A stretch of DNA of 64,000 nucleotides from Desulfosporosinus meridiei DSM 13257 (GCF_000231385.2 NC_018515.1:1182501-1246500), one strand, 5' to 3'. Positions 11,073 through 20,962 are shown, counted from the first letter of the stretch. Made by a program: numbers and translations. The notes: generated from the sequence alone by a model not told the origin.

Positions 11073-11465
11073 TCATTCTGTTTTGAAACCAATCTCTCGT
11101 TTTGGTTCATTAGGGTTATCGCGCAAAGATGAGGTCAAAAGAAAGCTTATTTGAGAGACATGCTGGATCAATTCCACAGGCGAACCATTAGGCATTGTTC
11201 CAGAGAAACGAATAAGGCTTGGGTTACTGTATCCCAGGCCGTTGACTACAAAAGTCACAGATTGTCCAAAATTCACCAAACGAACAGCAACTTGCTTATC
11301 ATTATCAAGCTTGGAATCAAACTCAACAATTTGATCATAAATCTTCTTGCAAAATTCACTAGCTAGGTTCTGCTCAATCCATTCAAGTTGAGGATTTGTA
11401 AACATTGGTAGGTCTTTGAGAATATCAAGATTCATTTTTCTCAAAGAGGGTAAGAAATCATCCAA
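11073..11465 (-). CDS. Conserved hypothetical protein, possibly DUF6173-like
   Basis: A 130-residue soluble protein. The C-terminal half is strand-rich with a distinctive run, VNGLGYSNPSLIRFSG, then PVELIQHVSQISFLL and NPNEPKREIGF at the end, which I associate tentatively with DUF6173. No catalytic residues are evident. The TTG start is preferred because AAGGAGG is followed by eight bases and then TTG. The gene is alone on its strand. Confidence 0.6.
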   Translation of the reverse strand: MDDFLPSLRKMNLDILKDLPMFTNPQLEWIEQNLASEFCKKIYDQIVEFDSKLDNDKQVAVRLVNFGQSVTFVVNGLGYSNPSLIRFSGTMPNGSPVELIQHVSQISFLLTSSLRDNPNEPKREIGFKTE

Positions 11466-11895
11466 GGGATAAACCTCCTTCTTCTGCTATAGGTAATTCA
11501 GAACCCAATAATGTATATTTCGACAGCAGAATAGGGGAATCCTGTAAATTATCAAATCTAAAGAAAGTTCTTTTAATTTAGGCAAACTTAGAAAAGCTCG
11601 TATATAAAAGCTTTTTAGATAGATGTGCGCTAATTTATTGACATTAAACACATTAGATTTTGTAAACAGAAGTTTTAAAGCCCACGATTGAGATAAGGGG
11701 AATACGTGAAATTTCTTGGATTTAAAACTTTAAAGGATAATGGCAATACGTGTAGAATATTTGGGAAAGATAATAGTATTTAGAAACATATGGCGGATTA
11801 TGTTTGGGATTTCACGTAAAGCTCGCTACCTGAAATTATCAGCGTATTGAAGGTTATTAATATAGATGACTGATTAGGTCATAGGAGGATTTGGA
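11466..11895. other. Intergenic region between divergent genes
   Basis: No gene is supported in 430 AT-rich bases. It must contain promoters for the reverse gene and for the histidine kinase. A reverse-complement Spo0A-box-like word TTCGACA lies at about 11520, but it is single and far from the kinase start. Confidence 0.3.
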
Positions 11896-13734
11896 TTGTG
11901 TAACGGAGGATTAAGTAACGAACATTATAAAAAAATATTAAGCATTACTCCCGAATTGCTGTGTATATCTGATATGCACGGGCAATTCCGGTACGTAAAC
12001 TCAGCATTTGAAGAGGTCTTAGGTTACACGGCTGAAGAATTGAGGGGATCAACCTTATATTCCATTTTACACCCTGACGACAAGCAAGCTGCGACTAATA
12101 CGATAAAGTGTTTGCTTATTAATAAACAAGAAAGATTAAGCATTGAGAGAAGGTACCTTTGTAAAGAAGGGGCTTATAAATGGATAGCCTGGGAAATAAC
12201 AATTGATTGGACAGAAGAACTTGTGTATTCTTCTGGACGGGACATAACTGATAAGAAAAAAACTGAAGAAGCAGAACGCAAAGCAAAAGAAAGATTAGAA
12301 GAAGCTCAGGAATTTGCGCGTTTAGGGTATTGGGAGTTTGATGCAATCACAGGAGAAAATTATTGGTCTGATGAATTGCTTCAGCTATGTGGCTTAACCC
12401 GTGATGAATCGGCGTCAAATTTAGATGCTTTTATGCAGATGGTTCATCCGGATGACAAAAATTTGATAATAAATTCGATGAAGATGCCACCTAAAGATAA
12501 TGAATTTGAATTGGAAATAAGGCTAATCAGGTCAAATGATGAAATCGTCTGGATCCATGAAAAAGTAAAGTATGACCAAGATTCTTCGGGTAAGGTAATT
12601 CGGTGGTATGGAGTAGTACGAGATATATCACTGCGTAAACTGAATGAAGATAAATTAATGGAAAGCGAAGCTAAATTCAAAGAACTTGTCGAAAACCTGG
12701 GAGAAGTAATCTGGATACGTCAGGGTGGAAAACTTGTCTATATTAGCCCGGCCTATGAGCAGGTATGGGGAAGAACGTGTCAAAGTTTATATAGAAATCC
12801 GCAATCATTTATAGATTCCATACACCCAGAGGATAAAGAACGTATTCTGCAGGCTTTTTTAAACGATAACTATAACAATACTAACCAGGATTTGCTTGAA
12901 GATCAGTATAGAATTATCAGGCCTGACGGAACAGAACGGTGGATTTGGTTAAGAAAATTTCCAATATTAGACGATGCCGGAAAACTAATTCGACATGTGG
13001 GAATCTGTTATGATGTCACCAAAATCAAGGAGTATGAGGAAGAAGTCTTGAAAAACAAAATGGAAAAAGAAATGGCTCGACTCGATAGACTAAGTCTTGT
13101 AGGGGAAATGGCTGCTGGTATCGGTCATGAGGTCAGGAACCCAATGACCACCGTTCGAGGGTTTCTCCAATTGTTAAGCAGAAAGGAAGACTGTTTAAAA
13201 TACAATGAATTTTTCACGCTCATGATCGATGAACTGGATAGGGCAAATTCAATTATCACAGAATTTCTTTCCCTGGCAAAGGATAGAGTCGTTGAATTAG
13301 AAGTGCAAAGCCTTAAAGAAATTGTCCAAGATATATTTCCTTTAATCCAAGCTGATGGATTGGTTTCCGAAAAGAATATTGTGATGGAACTTGAAGAAGT
13401 TGCCAAAATTCCTTTAGATAAAAAGGAAATTCGTCAGCTTATTTTAAATCTTGTTCAAAACGGCTCCCAGGCCATGTTACCTGGAGGAACAATTAAGATT
13501 CGAACCTTTATGGAAAAGGAAGAAGTAGTTTTGGCTGTATCAGATGAAGGTTCAGGAATAACCCCACAAGTACTTGAGAAGATAGGAACACCTTTTTTCA
13601 CGACCAAGGAAAACGGAACTGGCCTGGGGTTAGCGGTTTGCTATAGCATTGTAGCGCGGCATAACGCTAAGATAGATATTGATACTGGTTCAAAGGGGAC
13701 TACGTTTTTTGTCCGGTTTAAAAACCTCACTTAA
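11896..13734 (+). CDS. PAS-domain sensor histidine kinase
   Basis: A 612-residue cytosolic kinase without membrane segments. Three PAS domains with PAC segments span about residues 8-125, 135-255 and 265-385. The phospho-acceptor His411 lies in GIGHEVRNPMTT, and the ATPase domain shows the N box (LNLVQNGSQAM), G1 (DEGSGI), F box (PFFTTKENGTG) and G2 (GLGLAV). The TTG start follows TAGGAGG by seven bases. No response regulator is adjacent. This orphan, soluble, multi-PAS layout resembles Spo0A-phosphorelay kinases, which suits a spore former, but the target is not shown by the sequence. Confidence 0.88.
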   Translation: MCNGGLSNEHYKKILSITPELLCISDMHGQFRYVNSAFEEVLGYTAEELRGSTLYSILHPDDKQAATNTIKCLLINKQERLSIERRYLCKEGAYKWIAWEITIDWTEELVYSSGRDITDKKKTEEAERKAKERLEEAQEFARLGYWEFDAITGENYWSDELLQLCGLTRDESASNLDAFMQMVHPDDKNLIINSMKMPPKDNEFELEIRLIRSNDEIVWIHEKVKYDQDSSGKVIRWYGVVRDISLRKLNEDKLMESEAKFKELVENLGEVIWIRQGGKLVYISPAYEQVWGRTCQSLYRNPQSFIDSIHPEDKERILQAFLNDNYNNTNQDLLEDQYRIIRPDGTERWIWLRKFPILDDAGKLIRHVGICYDVTKIKEYEEEVLKNKMEKEMARLDRLSLVGEMAAGIGHEVRNPMTTVRGFLQLLSRKEDCLKYNEFFTLMIDELDRANSIITEFLSLAKDRVVELEVQSLKEIVQDIFPLIQADGLVSEKNIVMELEEVAKIPLDKKEIRQLILNLVQNGSQAMLPGGTIKIRTFMEKEEVVLAVSDEGSGITPQVLEKIGTPFFTTKENGTGLGLAVCYSIVARHNAKIDIDTGSKGTTFFVRFKNLT

Positions 13735-13741
13735 GTATAAG

Positions 13742-13767
13742 GGTTGCAGGAAGCTGCAACCTTTTTT
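13742..13767 (+). terminator. Terminator of the histidine kinase gene
   Basis: Stem GGTTGCAG/CTGCAACC with a GAAG loop, followed by six T, starting eight bases after the stop codon. Confidence 0.9.
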
Positions 13768-13805
13768 GATATCTTACCAATAAAGAAAAAACAATTTGGA
13801 GTGAA

Positions 13806-14000
13806 CTAGCTGCAAATAAATGTGAAGAAACTGTTTTCTAAGCATACTGAAGATGGAAATTTCAGTAAAAGCAAAGAATTATACACCACGAAAGGGAAAA
13901 GTGTAAGATAAATAATCATAAAGATTGTAATATTGATTACAAAAATGCCTTTACTCTGAAAAAACCACAGGGCAGCTTCGATCCTCAGGGGTGAATCCAT
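13806..14000 (-). CDS. Possible small hydrophobic protein, 64 residues
   Basis: Weakly supported. An ATG at 14000 on the reverse strand is preceded by GGAGGAGG at good spacing. The product has a polar start (MDSPLRIEAALWFFQSKG), then a hydrophobic stretch (about residues 19-46) that could span the membrane. No family is recognised, and the composition could equally arise from AT-rich non-coding DNA. It faces the kinase terminator. Confidence 0.25.
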   Translation of the reverse strand: MDSPLRIEAALWFFQSKGIFVINITIFMIIYLTLFPFVVYNSLLLLKFPSSVCLENSFFTFICS

Positions 14001-14077
14001 TTTCCTCCTCCGCTGGAGCAGCATAGATGGCTACCCCTAAAATTAATTTTTGTTCTCCACAAGGAAAATAACAATTA

Positions 14078-14515
14078 ATGGAGAAGGATACATCAATCAG
14101 GTATTGGGCATATGCCCAACTGATAAGGCTACGTAAGAGAATTAGGGAGGGAAAGACTTTGGAAAAATTTCTTTTTGTGCTAAGCCGAGGGCTTGAGGAT
14201 CCGGTTCGGGCAACTAGGGCATTTCAACTTGCGAAAGTTGCTAAAGAAAAAGGTCATGAAGTTAATATTTTCTTAGTTGATGATGCTGTAGTCTATGGAG
14301 TTTTGGGATTAGCTGATAATGTTAAGGCACCTACCGGGGATGATGCTAAAACTTATCAGGATTACTTAATTGAGAAGGAAGTGCCATTTTACATTTGTAC
14401 ACCATGTGCTAGATATAGGCTCTTCGGCGAAGATGAATTTATTGCTGGGGCGAAATTGTCTACAGCAGCTCAGCTTATCGATCTGGCGGCTGAATCAAAA
14501 GTATTTACTTTTTAA
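14078..14515 (+). CDS. DsrE/DsrF-like family protein
   Basis: A 145-residue protein. Residues 28-145 match the DsrE-like fold: LEKFLFVLSRGLEDPVRATR, AFQLAKVAKEKGHEVNIFLV, then VPFYICTPCARYR with two Cys (CTPC) where DsrE proteins carry sulfur-relay Cys, and AAQLIDLAAESKVFTF at the end. The first 27 residues are an extra basic helix. AAGGAAAA precedes the ATG by about ten bases. Members take part in sulfur relay or unknown redox roles; no dsr gene is nearby, so the role here is open. Confidence 0.75.
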   Translation: MEKDTSIRYWAYAQLIRLRKRIREGKTLEKFLFVLSRGLEDPVRATRAFQLAKVAKEKGHEVNIFLVDDAVVYGVLGLADNVKAPTGDDAKTYQDYLIEKEVPFYICTPCARYRLFGEDEFIAGAKLSTAAQLIDLAAESKVFTF

Positions 14516-14779
14516 GGATACTAAAATGGATATCTGTGAAGTAATATGCTGCTAGGAGAAGCAACGAGAGGAACTCGCCTTAACCTTTATAGGTTGACCC
14601 GGGTTTCTTTTATGTTCATTAAACAATTTTAATGATTGTTTTACTAAGATTTAACATAAATTTCACCAATTGTTCACCAAATAGGAAGGAATTAGTAGTA
14701 TTCTTAAGTAAGACAAGTATAAAAAATTAATGTTGGTCTGAGGAAGGAGAGAAGTACAGCTTTGGGCTAGTACGATTGA

Positions 14780-15973
14780 GTGAGACATTTTAATTATTTG
14801 ACGAAAGAGGGCCTAGAGGCCACTTTCTTTAAAGCTCCGGAGTTTTTCAACAAAGAAACTCCCCGAGCGATTCTTTCCCATGCCTTAGGTGCGTCCCTCT
14901 ATATGCCAGGGACTAGAGAGACTATAGCCCCAGACATAATTTCTAATAAGTATCGAGGACTTGCCTCAACTGTCTTTTGCCTGGAAGATTCAATCGGTGA
15001 TGCTGAAGTGCCATTTGCTGAGGAGAATCTTACAAAACAAGTCCAAGATATTTATAATTCGATAGAAAACCAGCAGTTAGAGTCTTTTGAACTGCCGCTA
15101 ATCTTCATTCGAGTTAGGGATCCCGAACAGATTGTGCGCCTGATAGAGAGAATGGAAGACAGCAGCAAGATAGTCACGGGGTTTGTCTTTCCCAAATTTA
15201 CATCCGAAAGTTATAGATACTTTGAAACTATCAAGAGTCTGAATCAAACGACAGGTTTTTTCTATGGTATGCCCATTATTGAAAGTACAGAGGTCATCTA
15301 TAGAGAATCCCGCTTTCGGGAATTAATGGACATAAAGGGGCTTTTAGATACCTATCATGACTTAGTTTTAAATGTACGCATCGGGGCAACAGATTTTTCA
15401 GGCTATTATGGAATTCGTAGAGGTCCGGATGTAACAATTTATGATATAACGGTAATACGTGATTGTATTTCCGATATTATTAATATATTTAGCCGTTTTG
15501 AAAGTGATTACGTAGTCTCCGGTCCCGTCTGGGAGTACTTCTCTAATGGAGGGAGAGTTCTTAAACCGCAGCTGCGCAAGAGCCCTTTTGAACAGTTTCA
15601 CGATAATCTCGGGAATAATCGAACGAAGATTAGAAGCCAGCTTCTGAATAAATATGTTGATGGGCTAATTCGGGAAGTTATTTTGGACAAAGAAAATGGA
15701 ATTATTGGCAAGACCATTATTCATCCAAGTCATATCATTCCGGTACAATCCCTATATATTGTGGGATATGAAGAGTATTTAGATGCTTTGAGCATTATTG
15801 AGAATAGTAATGGCTTGCAAGGGGTTACGAAAAGCCATTATACTAATAAGATGAATGAAATGAAACCACATTATAATTGGGCACAAAAAATTTTATTAAG
15901 AGCAAAGAGTTATGGAGTATTTCATGAACAACACAATTTCATCAGCCTCTTTACCGAAGATGTATACTTATAA
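14780..15973 (+). CDS. HpcH/HpaI (CitE-like) lyase of the Ter-associated cluster
   Basis: A 397-residue protein resembling the aldolase/citrate-lyase beta family (TIM barrel). Supporting segments are STVFCLEDSIGDAEVPFAEE with the acidic metal-site residues, LPLIFIRVRDPEQI, VTGFVFPKF, and VRIGATDFSGYYGIRRG, where the barrel Arg and Asp lie. It is longer than CitE (about 300). A GTG start directly after TGA is forced by that upstream stop, and no clear ribosome site is seen. With the two following phosphoribosyltransferase-type genes, the HAD gene and TerD genes it matches the predicted Ter-linked pathway for a nucleoside-like metabolite (proposed by Aravind's group). Confidence 0.8.
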   Translation: MRHFNYLTKEGLEATFFKAPEFFNKETPRAILSHALGASLYMPGTRETIAPDIISNKYRGLASTVFCLEDSIGDAEVPFAEENLTKQVQDIYNSIENQQLESFELPLIFIRVRDPEQIVRLIERMEDSSKIVTGFVFPKFTSESYRYFETIKSLNQTTGFFYGMPIIESTEVIYRESRFRELMDIKGLLDTYHDLVLNVRIGATDFSGYYGIRRGPDVTIYDITVIRDCISDIINIFSRFESDYVVSGPVWEYFSNGGRVLKPQLRKSPFEQFHDNLGNNRTKIRSQLLNKYVDGLIREVILDKENGIIGKTIIHPSHIIPVQSLYIVGYEEYLDALSIIENSNGLQGVTKSHYTNKMNEMKPHYNWAQKILLRAKSYGVFHEQHNFISLFTEDVYL

Positions 15974-17342
15974 TGTAGAAGGGCAAAGGGTATCCGTTAC
16001 CCTAACCAAGAACCCTTTTGATATTGACCCTCAAATACTATATTCACTGGCGGCAAGACAGAACAAAAAACGAGGGTTTTTGTTTGTAAGTAAGGTTCTT
16101 GGCAAGCATGTACCGGTGGATCCCTTTATACCTTTGCTGGCAGGAAGCAGTTTAGCTATTCAATTTATGGCTAAGATTCATGGAGTAAATCATGCCGATA
16201 CACCAGCTATTGTACAGGCCTTAAAAACGAATGAAGATACAAGAAAAGTTTATGAAGCCGTACTTTCCAAACCGCGCTTTGTACTGCCTCAGAAAACTTT
16301 ATTCATAGGTTTCGCTGAAACAGCAACAGGCTTAGGGCAGGCAACTTTTAGCTCCTTTGATAATGCCCATTACCTACATACGACCCGGGATCAGATTCCT
16401 CTTTTGCCCGCAGTGCTGGATTTTAAGGAAGACCATTCTCATGCAGTTAATCATCGGTGTTATTCGGTGGATCCGGAATTGCTTCGAAATCCAGAAACCA
16501 TTGTTCTTGTTGATGATGAGATAACTACCGGAAACACAGCTTTAAATATTATTAAAGCAATCCACGCTAAATTTCCGAAAAAAAATTATGTGGTCTTATC
16601 CCTCTTAGATTGGAGAACGAAAGAAAACCGGGCTAACTATCAGCAGCATGAACAGCTGCTTAATGTTAGAATTCACACCGTTGCTCTGTTAGAGGGAGAA
16701 ATAGAAGTGAGCGGTTCCTCTTTAAACGAACGAAGAGAACAAGGGGAGCAAAGAAATTTGGAAGTGGAATCCGATATTGCTAAGGACTTTTGTGTTTCCG
16801 TAGAACAGAAACTCTTGAATTTAAAGGATATAATTTCATTCTATTCCCTTGATTCCAATGGAAATCCAAGTCTTGCCCCTTATCTTGGATTAACCGGTAG
16901 ATTTGGATTGTCTAGCGAGAGAGAGCAGGAAATTCTGCCCTTAGCTAAGGGGATTGGGGAGAAGTTAAAGCTGGATAGGTCAGGTGAAAAAACCCTTTGC
17001 CTAGGAACCGGCGAATTCATGTATTTTCCAATGCTCATTTCGGCCTATATGGGTGATGGTATAAAATATCATTCCAGCACCAGAAGTCCGATTTATCCCT
17101 TTGCCAAGCCTGACTATGGGATTCAAAATAGATTTTCCTTCACCAGTCCGGATGATGAAGATCTTAATTTTTATGTGTATAACATTCCCCCCAACTATTA
17201 TGATGAGGTCTATGTGTTTCTGGAAAGGGAAGTATCTTCTGCGCGTTTAAAGCCTCTATTACAGGTTTTTGCTGAACTTAAGATGCCGCGCTTAGTTTTT
17301 GTTATAGGCTCATCTATAGAAACCCCTGAAGACAAAGTCTAA
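15924..17342 (+). CDS. Phosphoribosyltransferase with C-terminal TRSP domain
   Basis: About 472 residues. The first half holds a phosphoribosyltransferase-type fold with the PRPP loop VLVDDEITTGNT near residues 194-205 and a flanking GFAETATGLG. The second half contains the TRSP signature in YHSSTRSPIYP, which names the domain found C-terminal to these enzymes. The start at 15924 is chosen since GGAG lies six bases upstream; an ATG at 15912 is possible. It overlaps the preceding lyase gene by 50 bases, a sign of translational coupling. Predicted role: a glycosyl transfer step in a Ter-linked metabolite pathway. Confidence 0.82.
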   Translation: MNNTISSASLPKMYTYNVEGQRVSVTLTKNPFDIDPQILYSLAARQNKKRGFLFVSKVLGKHVPVDPFIPLLAGSSLAIQFMAKIHGVNHADTPAIVQALKTNEDTRKVYEAVLSKPRFVLPQKTLFIGFAETATGLGQATFSSFDNAHYLHTTRDQIPLLPAVLDFKEDHSHAVNHRCYSVDPELLRNPETIVLVDDEITTGNTALNIIKAIHAKFPKKNYVVLSLLDWRTKENRANYQQHEQLLNVRIHTVALLEGEIEVSGSSLNERREQGEQRNLEVESDIAKDFCVSVEQKLLNLKDIISFYSLDSNGNPSLAPYLGLTGRFGLSSEREQEILPLAKGIGEKLKLDRSGEKTLCLGTGEFMYFPMLISAYMGDGIKYHSSTRSPIYPFAKPDYGIQNRFSFTSPDDEDLNFYVYNIPPNYYDEVYVFLEREVSSARLKPLLQVFAELKMPRLVFVIGSSIETPEDKV

Positions 17343-17388
17343 GAATTTGAATTTTGCTCTTTAATAACAGGAAAAGAGGTGACCGCAG

Positions 17389-18507
17389 GTGAATGAAAAA
17401 CTCTTTACTCATCAAATTCCTGATCCCGCCCCAATGGGATGCTATAGCCCGAAGGATGTTATTTTTTTACTCAAGAACCTTAATGGGTTAATGGCTGAGA
17501 CAGATCTGGAAACCCGGGAGCAAAAGATCCAGTCCGGCGGTCATTATTCGGAAATGCTGCCGATAGAATATGAACCAACCAAAGATTACTTGGATCTTTT
17601 TCACCTGACTCTTCAAGAGAGTGCAAGGAAAGTCGCGAAGGCTGTAGGAATTGTAGCAGAGCAGATTTTACAGAAAAAGGGATCTGAAATGGTGCTTGTT
17701 TCTCTGGCTCGGGCTGGAACTCCGATAGGTATTTTGATCAAACGCTACTTGCTGGAAAAGCATGACTTAGATTTACCTCATTATAGTATTTCCATTATTC
17801 GAGGCAGAGGTATCGATGAAAACGCTCTGTTGTACATTCTTCAGAATCACTCACCTGCAAAGATCCAATTCATCGATGGGTGGACAGGCAAGGGGGCAAT
17901 AACTCAAGTCTTAAATCAAGCCTGCCTGGAGTTTAATGCAAAATATAACTGGGAACTGGATGATGACTTAGCAGTCCTTGCCGATCCGGGGCACTGTGTA
18001 AAAACCTTTGGAACCAGAGAAGACTTTTTAATTCCTAGTGCTTGTTTGAACTCAACAGTATCTGGATTGGTTAGCCGAACTGTCCTTCGCCAAGATCTTA
18101 TCGGAGACAAGGAATTTCATGGGGCCAGATTTTATGAAGAACTTCTCAAAGTAGAAGTATCCAATTTGTTTATAGATACCATTTCCAAGGAATTTTCATA
18201 CCTTTCTCAAGAGAGCTTGGGATGTTTGAATAACACAGTTGAGGCGGAGGTTTCTTGGCAAGGGCTAAAATCCTTAAGAAGGATCCAGGAAAGGTATGGA
18301 ATCAAGGATATCAATTTCATTAAGCCGGGTATTGGAGAAACGACGAGAGTTCTACTCAGACGATTGCCGGAAAGGGTTCTGGTGGATAGTATTGAGAATA
18401 ATAACTTGAAACATATTATGCTGTTATGCCAAGATAAAGGAGTTCCAATCGAGGAGTATCCCGATCTGACTTATTCTTGTTGCGGAATTGTGAAAGAATT
18501 ATCATGA
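17389..18507 (+). CDS. PRTase_1/StiP-type protein with C-terminal PELOTA-like domain
   Basis: A 372-residue protein of the Ter cluster. The N-terminal domain carries VSLARAGTPIGILIKR and the loop FIDGWTGKGAI, which fit a phosphoribosyltransferase fold annotated as PRTase_1 or 'cysteine protease StiP'. The last 110 residues (from about 275) resemble the small PELOTA-type RNA-binding domain, ending HIMLLCQDKGVPIEEYPDL. GAGGTGACC lies seven bases before the GTG start. The HAD gene overlaps its stop by ATGA. Protease activity is doubtful; a transferase acting with the upstream enzyme is more likely. Confidence 0.78.
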   Translation: MNEKLFTHQIPDPAPMGCYSPKDVIFLLKNLNGLMAETDLETREQKIQSGGHYSEMLPIEYEPTKDYLDLFHLTLQESARKVAKAVGIVAEQILQKKGSEMVLVSLARAGTPIGILIKRYLLEKHDLDLPHYSISIIRGRGIDENALLYILQNHSPAKIQFIDGWTGKGAITQVLNQACLEFNAKYNWELDDDLAVLADPGHCVKTFGTREDFLIPSACLNSTVSGLVSRTVLRQDLIGDKEFHGARFYEELLKVEVSNLFIDTISKEFSYLSQESLGCLNNTVEAEVSWQGLKSLRRIQERYGIKDINFIKPGIGETTRVLLRRLPERVLVDSIENNNLKHIMLLCQDKGVPIEEYPDLTYSCCGIVKELS

Positions 18508-19340
18508 AGAAAAAAATAATGTTTGCCAGCGACTTGGATCAAACTTTGATATACTCACAACGATCCTTTATCAATGAAAATCTACAAGAAACCATTCACC
18601 CCGTTGAATGGTTTGAGGATCGATATATTTCCTATATGACTTCAACCTCAATAAGGCAACTAAAGCAACTATCAACAGAATTGCTTTTCATACCGGTAAC
18701 TACACGAACCAAAATTCAATATCAGCGGATAAACTTCAGTGACTATGGTATCTTCTTTGACTATGCAGTGACCAGTAATGGAGGGACAATTTTTCATAAC
18801 ACTATTGAAGATCAGGAGTGGAGGAAACAGGTCTCTGCTGGTTGTAAGAATTGTCTGGAGTCTGAAGATCTGATCCAAAGGTTTAATGAGATCAGACATC
18901 CTTCCTGGGTACACCCGGGTTCCGGCAAGATGGCCGACGATTTATTTTATTACTGTTTAGTTGAACGTGATAAGATTCCCGTCCTAGAGTTAGCGGCGTT
19001 TAAGCTATGGGCTAAGGACAATAATTGGGAGTTGTCTATTCAAGGCAGGAAGCTCTATTTAGTTCCTAATAGTGTTAATAAGAAAGCAGCGGTTCAATAT
19101 ATAAAAGCAAAGGAAGGTATTGACTGTAGCTTAGCAGCGGGAGATTCCTTGCTGGATTTGGATATGCTGAATACTGCAGACTTCGCCGTTGCTCCTGCTC
19201 ATGGGGAACTACATTCCCTTAGACTGCAGAAGCTTTTAGATGTAGAGAGAATTCACTTTACGAGACAACATGGAATTAAAGCAGGAGAAGAAATCTTAGA
19301 TTATGTAGCCGGTTCCATGTCAAAGGGTTTAGTAGTATAA
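18504..19340 (+). CDS. HAD-superfamily phosphatase of the Ter cluster
   Basis: A 278-residue HAD hydrolase. Motif I is FASDLDQT with nucleophile Asp10 and Asp12; motif II is the Thr in VTTRT; the C-terminal acidic motif is AAGDSLLDLDML. The cap domain between them resembles sucrose-phosphatase-like members. The ATG overlaps the upstream stop codon as ATGA, so it is co-translated with the PRTase/StiP gene. An upstream in-frame start adding nine residues is less likely. Predicted role: removing phosphate from the product of the phosphoribosyl steps. Confidence 0.82.
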   Translation: MKKKIMFASDLDQTLIYSQRSFINENLQETIHPVEWFEDRYISYMTSTSIRQLKQLSTELLFIPVTTRTKIQYQRINFSDYGIFFDYAVTSNGGTIFHNTIEDQEWRKQVSAGCKNCLESEDLIQRFNEIRHPSWVHPGSGKMADDLFYYCLVERDKIPVLELAAFKLWAKDNNWELSIQGRKLYLVPNSVNKKAAVQYIKAKEGIDCSLAAGDSLLDLDMLNTADFAVAPAHGELHSLRLQKLLDVERIHFTRQHGIKAGEEILDYVAGSMSKGLVV

Positions 19341-19590
19341 AATTAACTTAATATGTGAAATATATAATGGAAAACATTGGTTTCCCAAGAACATTGCTGG
19401 GGAGTTTTGTGAAACTTATGTGAACATTACAATTTGGCTTTTTCTCCAAAGCTTTCCTGTGATAAGATACAAGTATCCTTTTATTTTAGCTTGTCAAGGC
19501 ATAAAAAAAGGAAAAAAATCGAGAAGTGGCGAAAAGATAATAGTGATAAATACGATTAAAATGCGTGGTATCTAAAAAGGGGGATTCACA

Positions 19591-20211
19591 GTGGGAATTA
19601 ATTTGCAAAAAGGTCAAAAGATTGATTTAACTAAAGGTAACCCCGGCTTAACAAAAATCATGGTTGGCTTAGGATGGGATGAAGTATCAAAACCAAAATC
19701 CGGCGGTGGAATTCTCGGCGGGCTTTTTGGCGGCGGAGGCGGTGGAGGGGCAGCAATTGACTGCGATGCATCTGCAATTCTTCTCGACGGCCAAGGAAAG
19801 CTGACTTCGAAAGATCGTCTGGTCTATTTTGGCAACCTGCAAAGTGGAGACAAGAGTGTAAAACATAGTGGAGATAACCTAACGGGAGCCGGCGATGGAG
19901 ATGATGAACAAATACATGTGGAGCTAAGCAGTGTGCCAGGTTCCGTCGATAAGATTGTTTTCGTCGTCAATATATATGATTGCATAAAACGCAAACAAGA
20001 CTTTGGCTTAATTGCCAATGCATTTATTAGGGTTGTTAATCCTGTTAATGGACAAGAGTTTTGTCGTTATAACTTAACTGAAAGCTATGCCGGCAAAACA
20101 AGCTTAGTGGTGGCAGAAGTATATCGCCACAACAACGAATGGAAATTCGCAGCAATCGGCGAAGGTACCAATGATGCATCCTTAAGTGAACTCATCCGTC
20201 GCTATCAGTAA
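19591..20211 (+). CDS. TerD family protein with glycine-rich insert
   Basis: A 206-residue TerD-type calcium-binding beta-sandwich protein. The family opening [20 protein letters not shown] and the core [15 protein letters not shown] are present. The metal-site loop, DFDLDxS in its two neighbours, reads IDCDAS here, and it is preceded by an insert of about 25 residues rich in Gly ([16 protein letters not shown]). GTG start with AAGGGGG upstream. First of three tandem paralogs, with a 250-base gap after the HAD gene that may hold a separate promoter. TerD proteins are linked to stress and tellurite resistance. Confidence 0.9.
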   Translation: MGINLQKGQKIDLTKGNPGLTKIMVGLGWDEVSKPKSGGGILGGLFGGGGGGGAAIDCDASAILLDGQGKLTSKDRLVYFGNLQSGDKSVKHSGDNLTGAGDGDDEQIHVELSSVPGSVDKIVFVVNIYDCIKRKQDFGLIANAFIRVVNPVNGQEFCRYNLTESYAGKTSLVVAEVYRHNNEWKFAAIGEGTNDASLSELIRRYQ

Positions 20212-20234
20212 AATTATTAAAGGGGGATAATGCT

Positions 20235-20813
20235 ATGGCAATTAGTTTGCAAAAAGGTCAAAAAGTGGATCTTACCAAATCAAATCCCGGGCTTACAAAA
20301 ATCATTGTTGGTCTGGGCTGGGATGTTAACAAGTATGATGGCGGAAAAGACTTTGATTTAGATTCTTCAGTTTTCATGCTTAGTGCTGAGGGAAAAGTTA
20401 CTGACGAAAAGAACTTTGTCTTCTTTAATAATCCCAAGAGTCCCGATGGTTCAGTGACCCATACCGGTGACAATCGTTCCGGTGCCGGGGATGGTGATGA
20501 TGAGCAAATCAAAGTCGATTTAGCCATTGTTTCCAGTAATGTATCCAAGATCACTTTCACCATTACAATTCATGAGGCTCAAGAACGGAATCAGAACTTT
20601 GGACAAGTATCTAACGCTTACGTACGTGTCCTGAACGAAGCTTCAGGGGAAGAGTTAATTCGCTACGACCTAGGAGAAGACTTTTCTATTGAAACAGCCA
20701 TTGTAGTTGGCGAGCTTTATCGCAACAATGCAGAATGGAAGTTCAATGCCATTGGCAGTGGTTACCAAAATGGATTAGCCGGACTGTGCAAGGATTTTGG
20801 TTTAGACGTCTAA
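20235..20813 (+). CDS. terD: TerD family protein
   Basis: A 192-residue TerD protein of usual length. It has [20 protein letters not shown], the calcium-site loop KDFDLDSS, the [15 protein letters not shown] core and the typical ending [20 protein letters not shown] repeat of the TerD1 architecture without the glycine insert. AGGGGGATA precedes the ATG. It follows TerD1 after 23 bases and is probably co-transcribed with it. Confidence 0.93.
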   Translation: MAISLQKGQKVDLTKSNPGLTKIIVGLGWDVNKYDGGKDFDLDSSVFMLSAEGKVTDEKNFVFFNNPKSPDGSVTHTGDNRSGAGDGDDEQIKVDLAIVSSNVSKITFTITIHEAQERNQNFGQVSNAYVRVLNEASGEELIRYDLGEDFSIETAIVVGELYRNNAEWKFNAIGSGYQNGLAGLCKDFGLDV

Positions 20814-20879
20814 TTCTGGAGGTCAGAAGCCAGAGTTCAGAGGTTGGGTTACTTAATTGTAATTTCATGAAATAATTAA

Positions 20880-20911
20880 ATAGGTACACCTCCGTAAGTG
20901 GGTGTACCTAT
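20880..20911. terminator. Hairpin between second and third TerD genes
   Basis: An 11-base perfect stem ATAGGTACACC/GGTGTACCTAT with a 10-base loop. No T-run follows, so full termination is doubtful. It could lower expression of the third TerD gene, stabilise the upstream message or be a binding site. Confidence 0.4.
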
Positions 20912-20962
20912 CACTATAGCTATCAGTATAAAAGCTTAATAAGAATAAGGTGGTGTTTCATA

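Noticed and set aside
11516-11526. Spo0A-box-like TTCGACA upstream of the histidine kinase
   Set aside because: A single short match about 370 bases from the gene is too weak to call.
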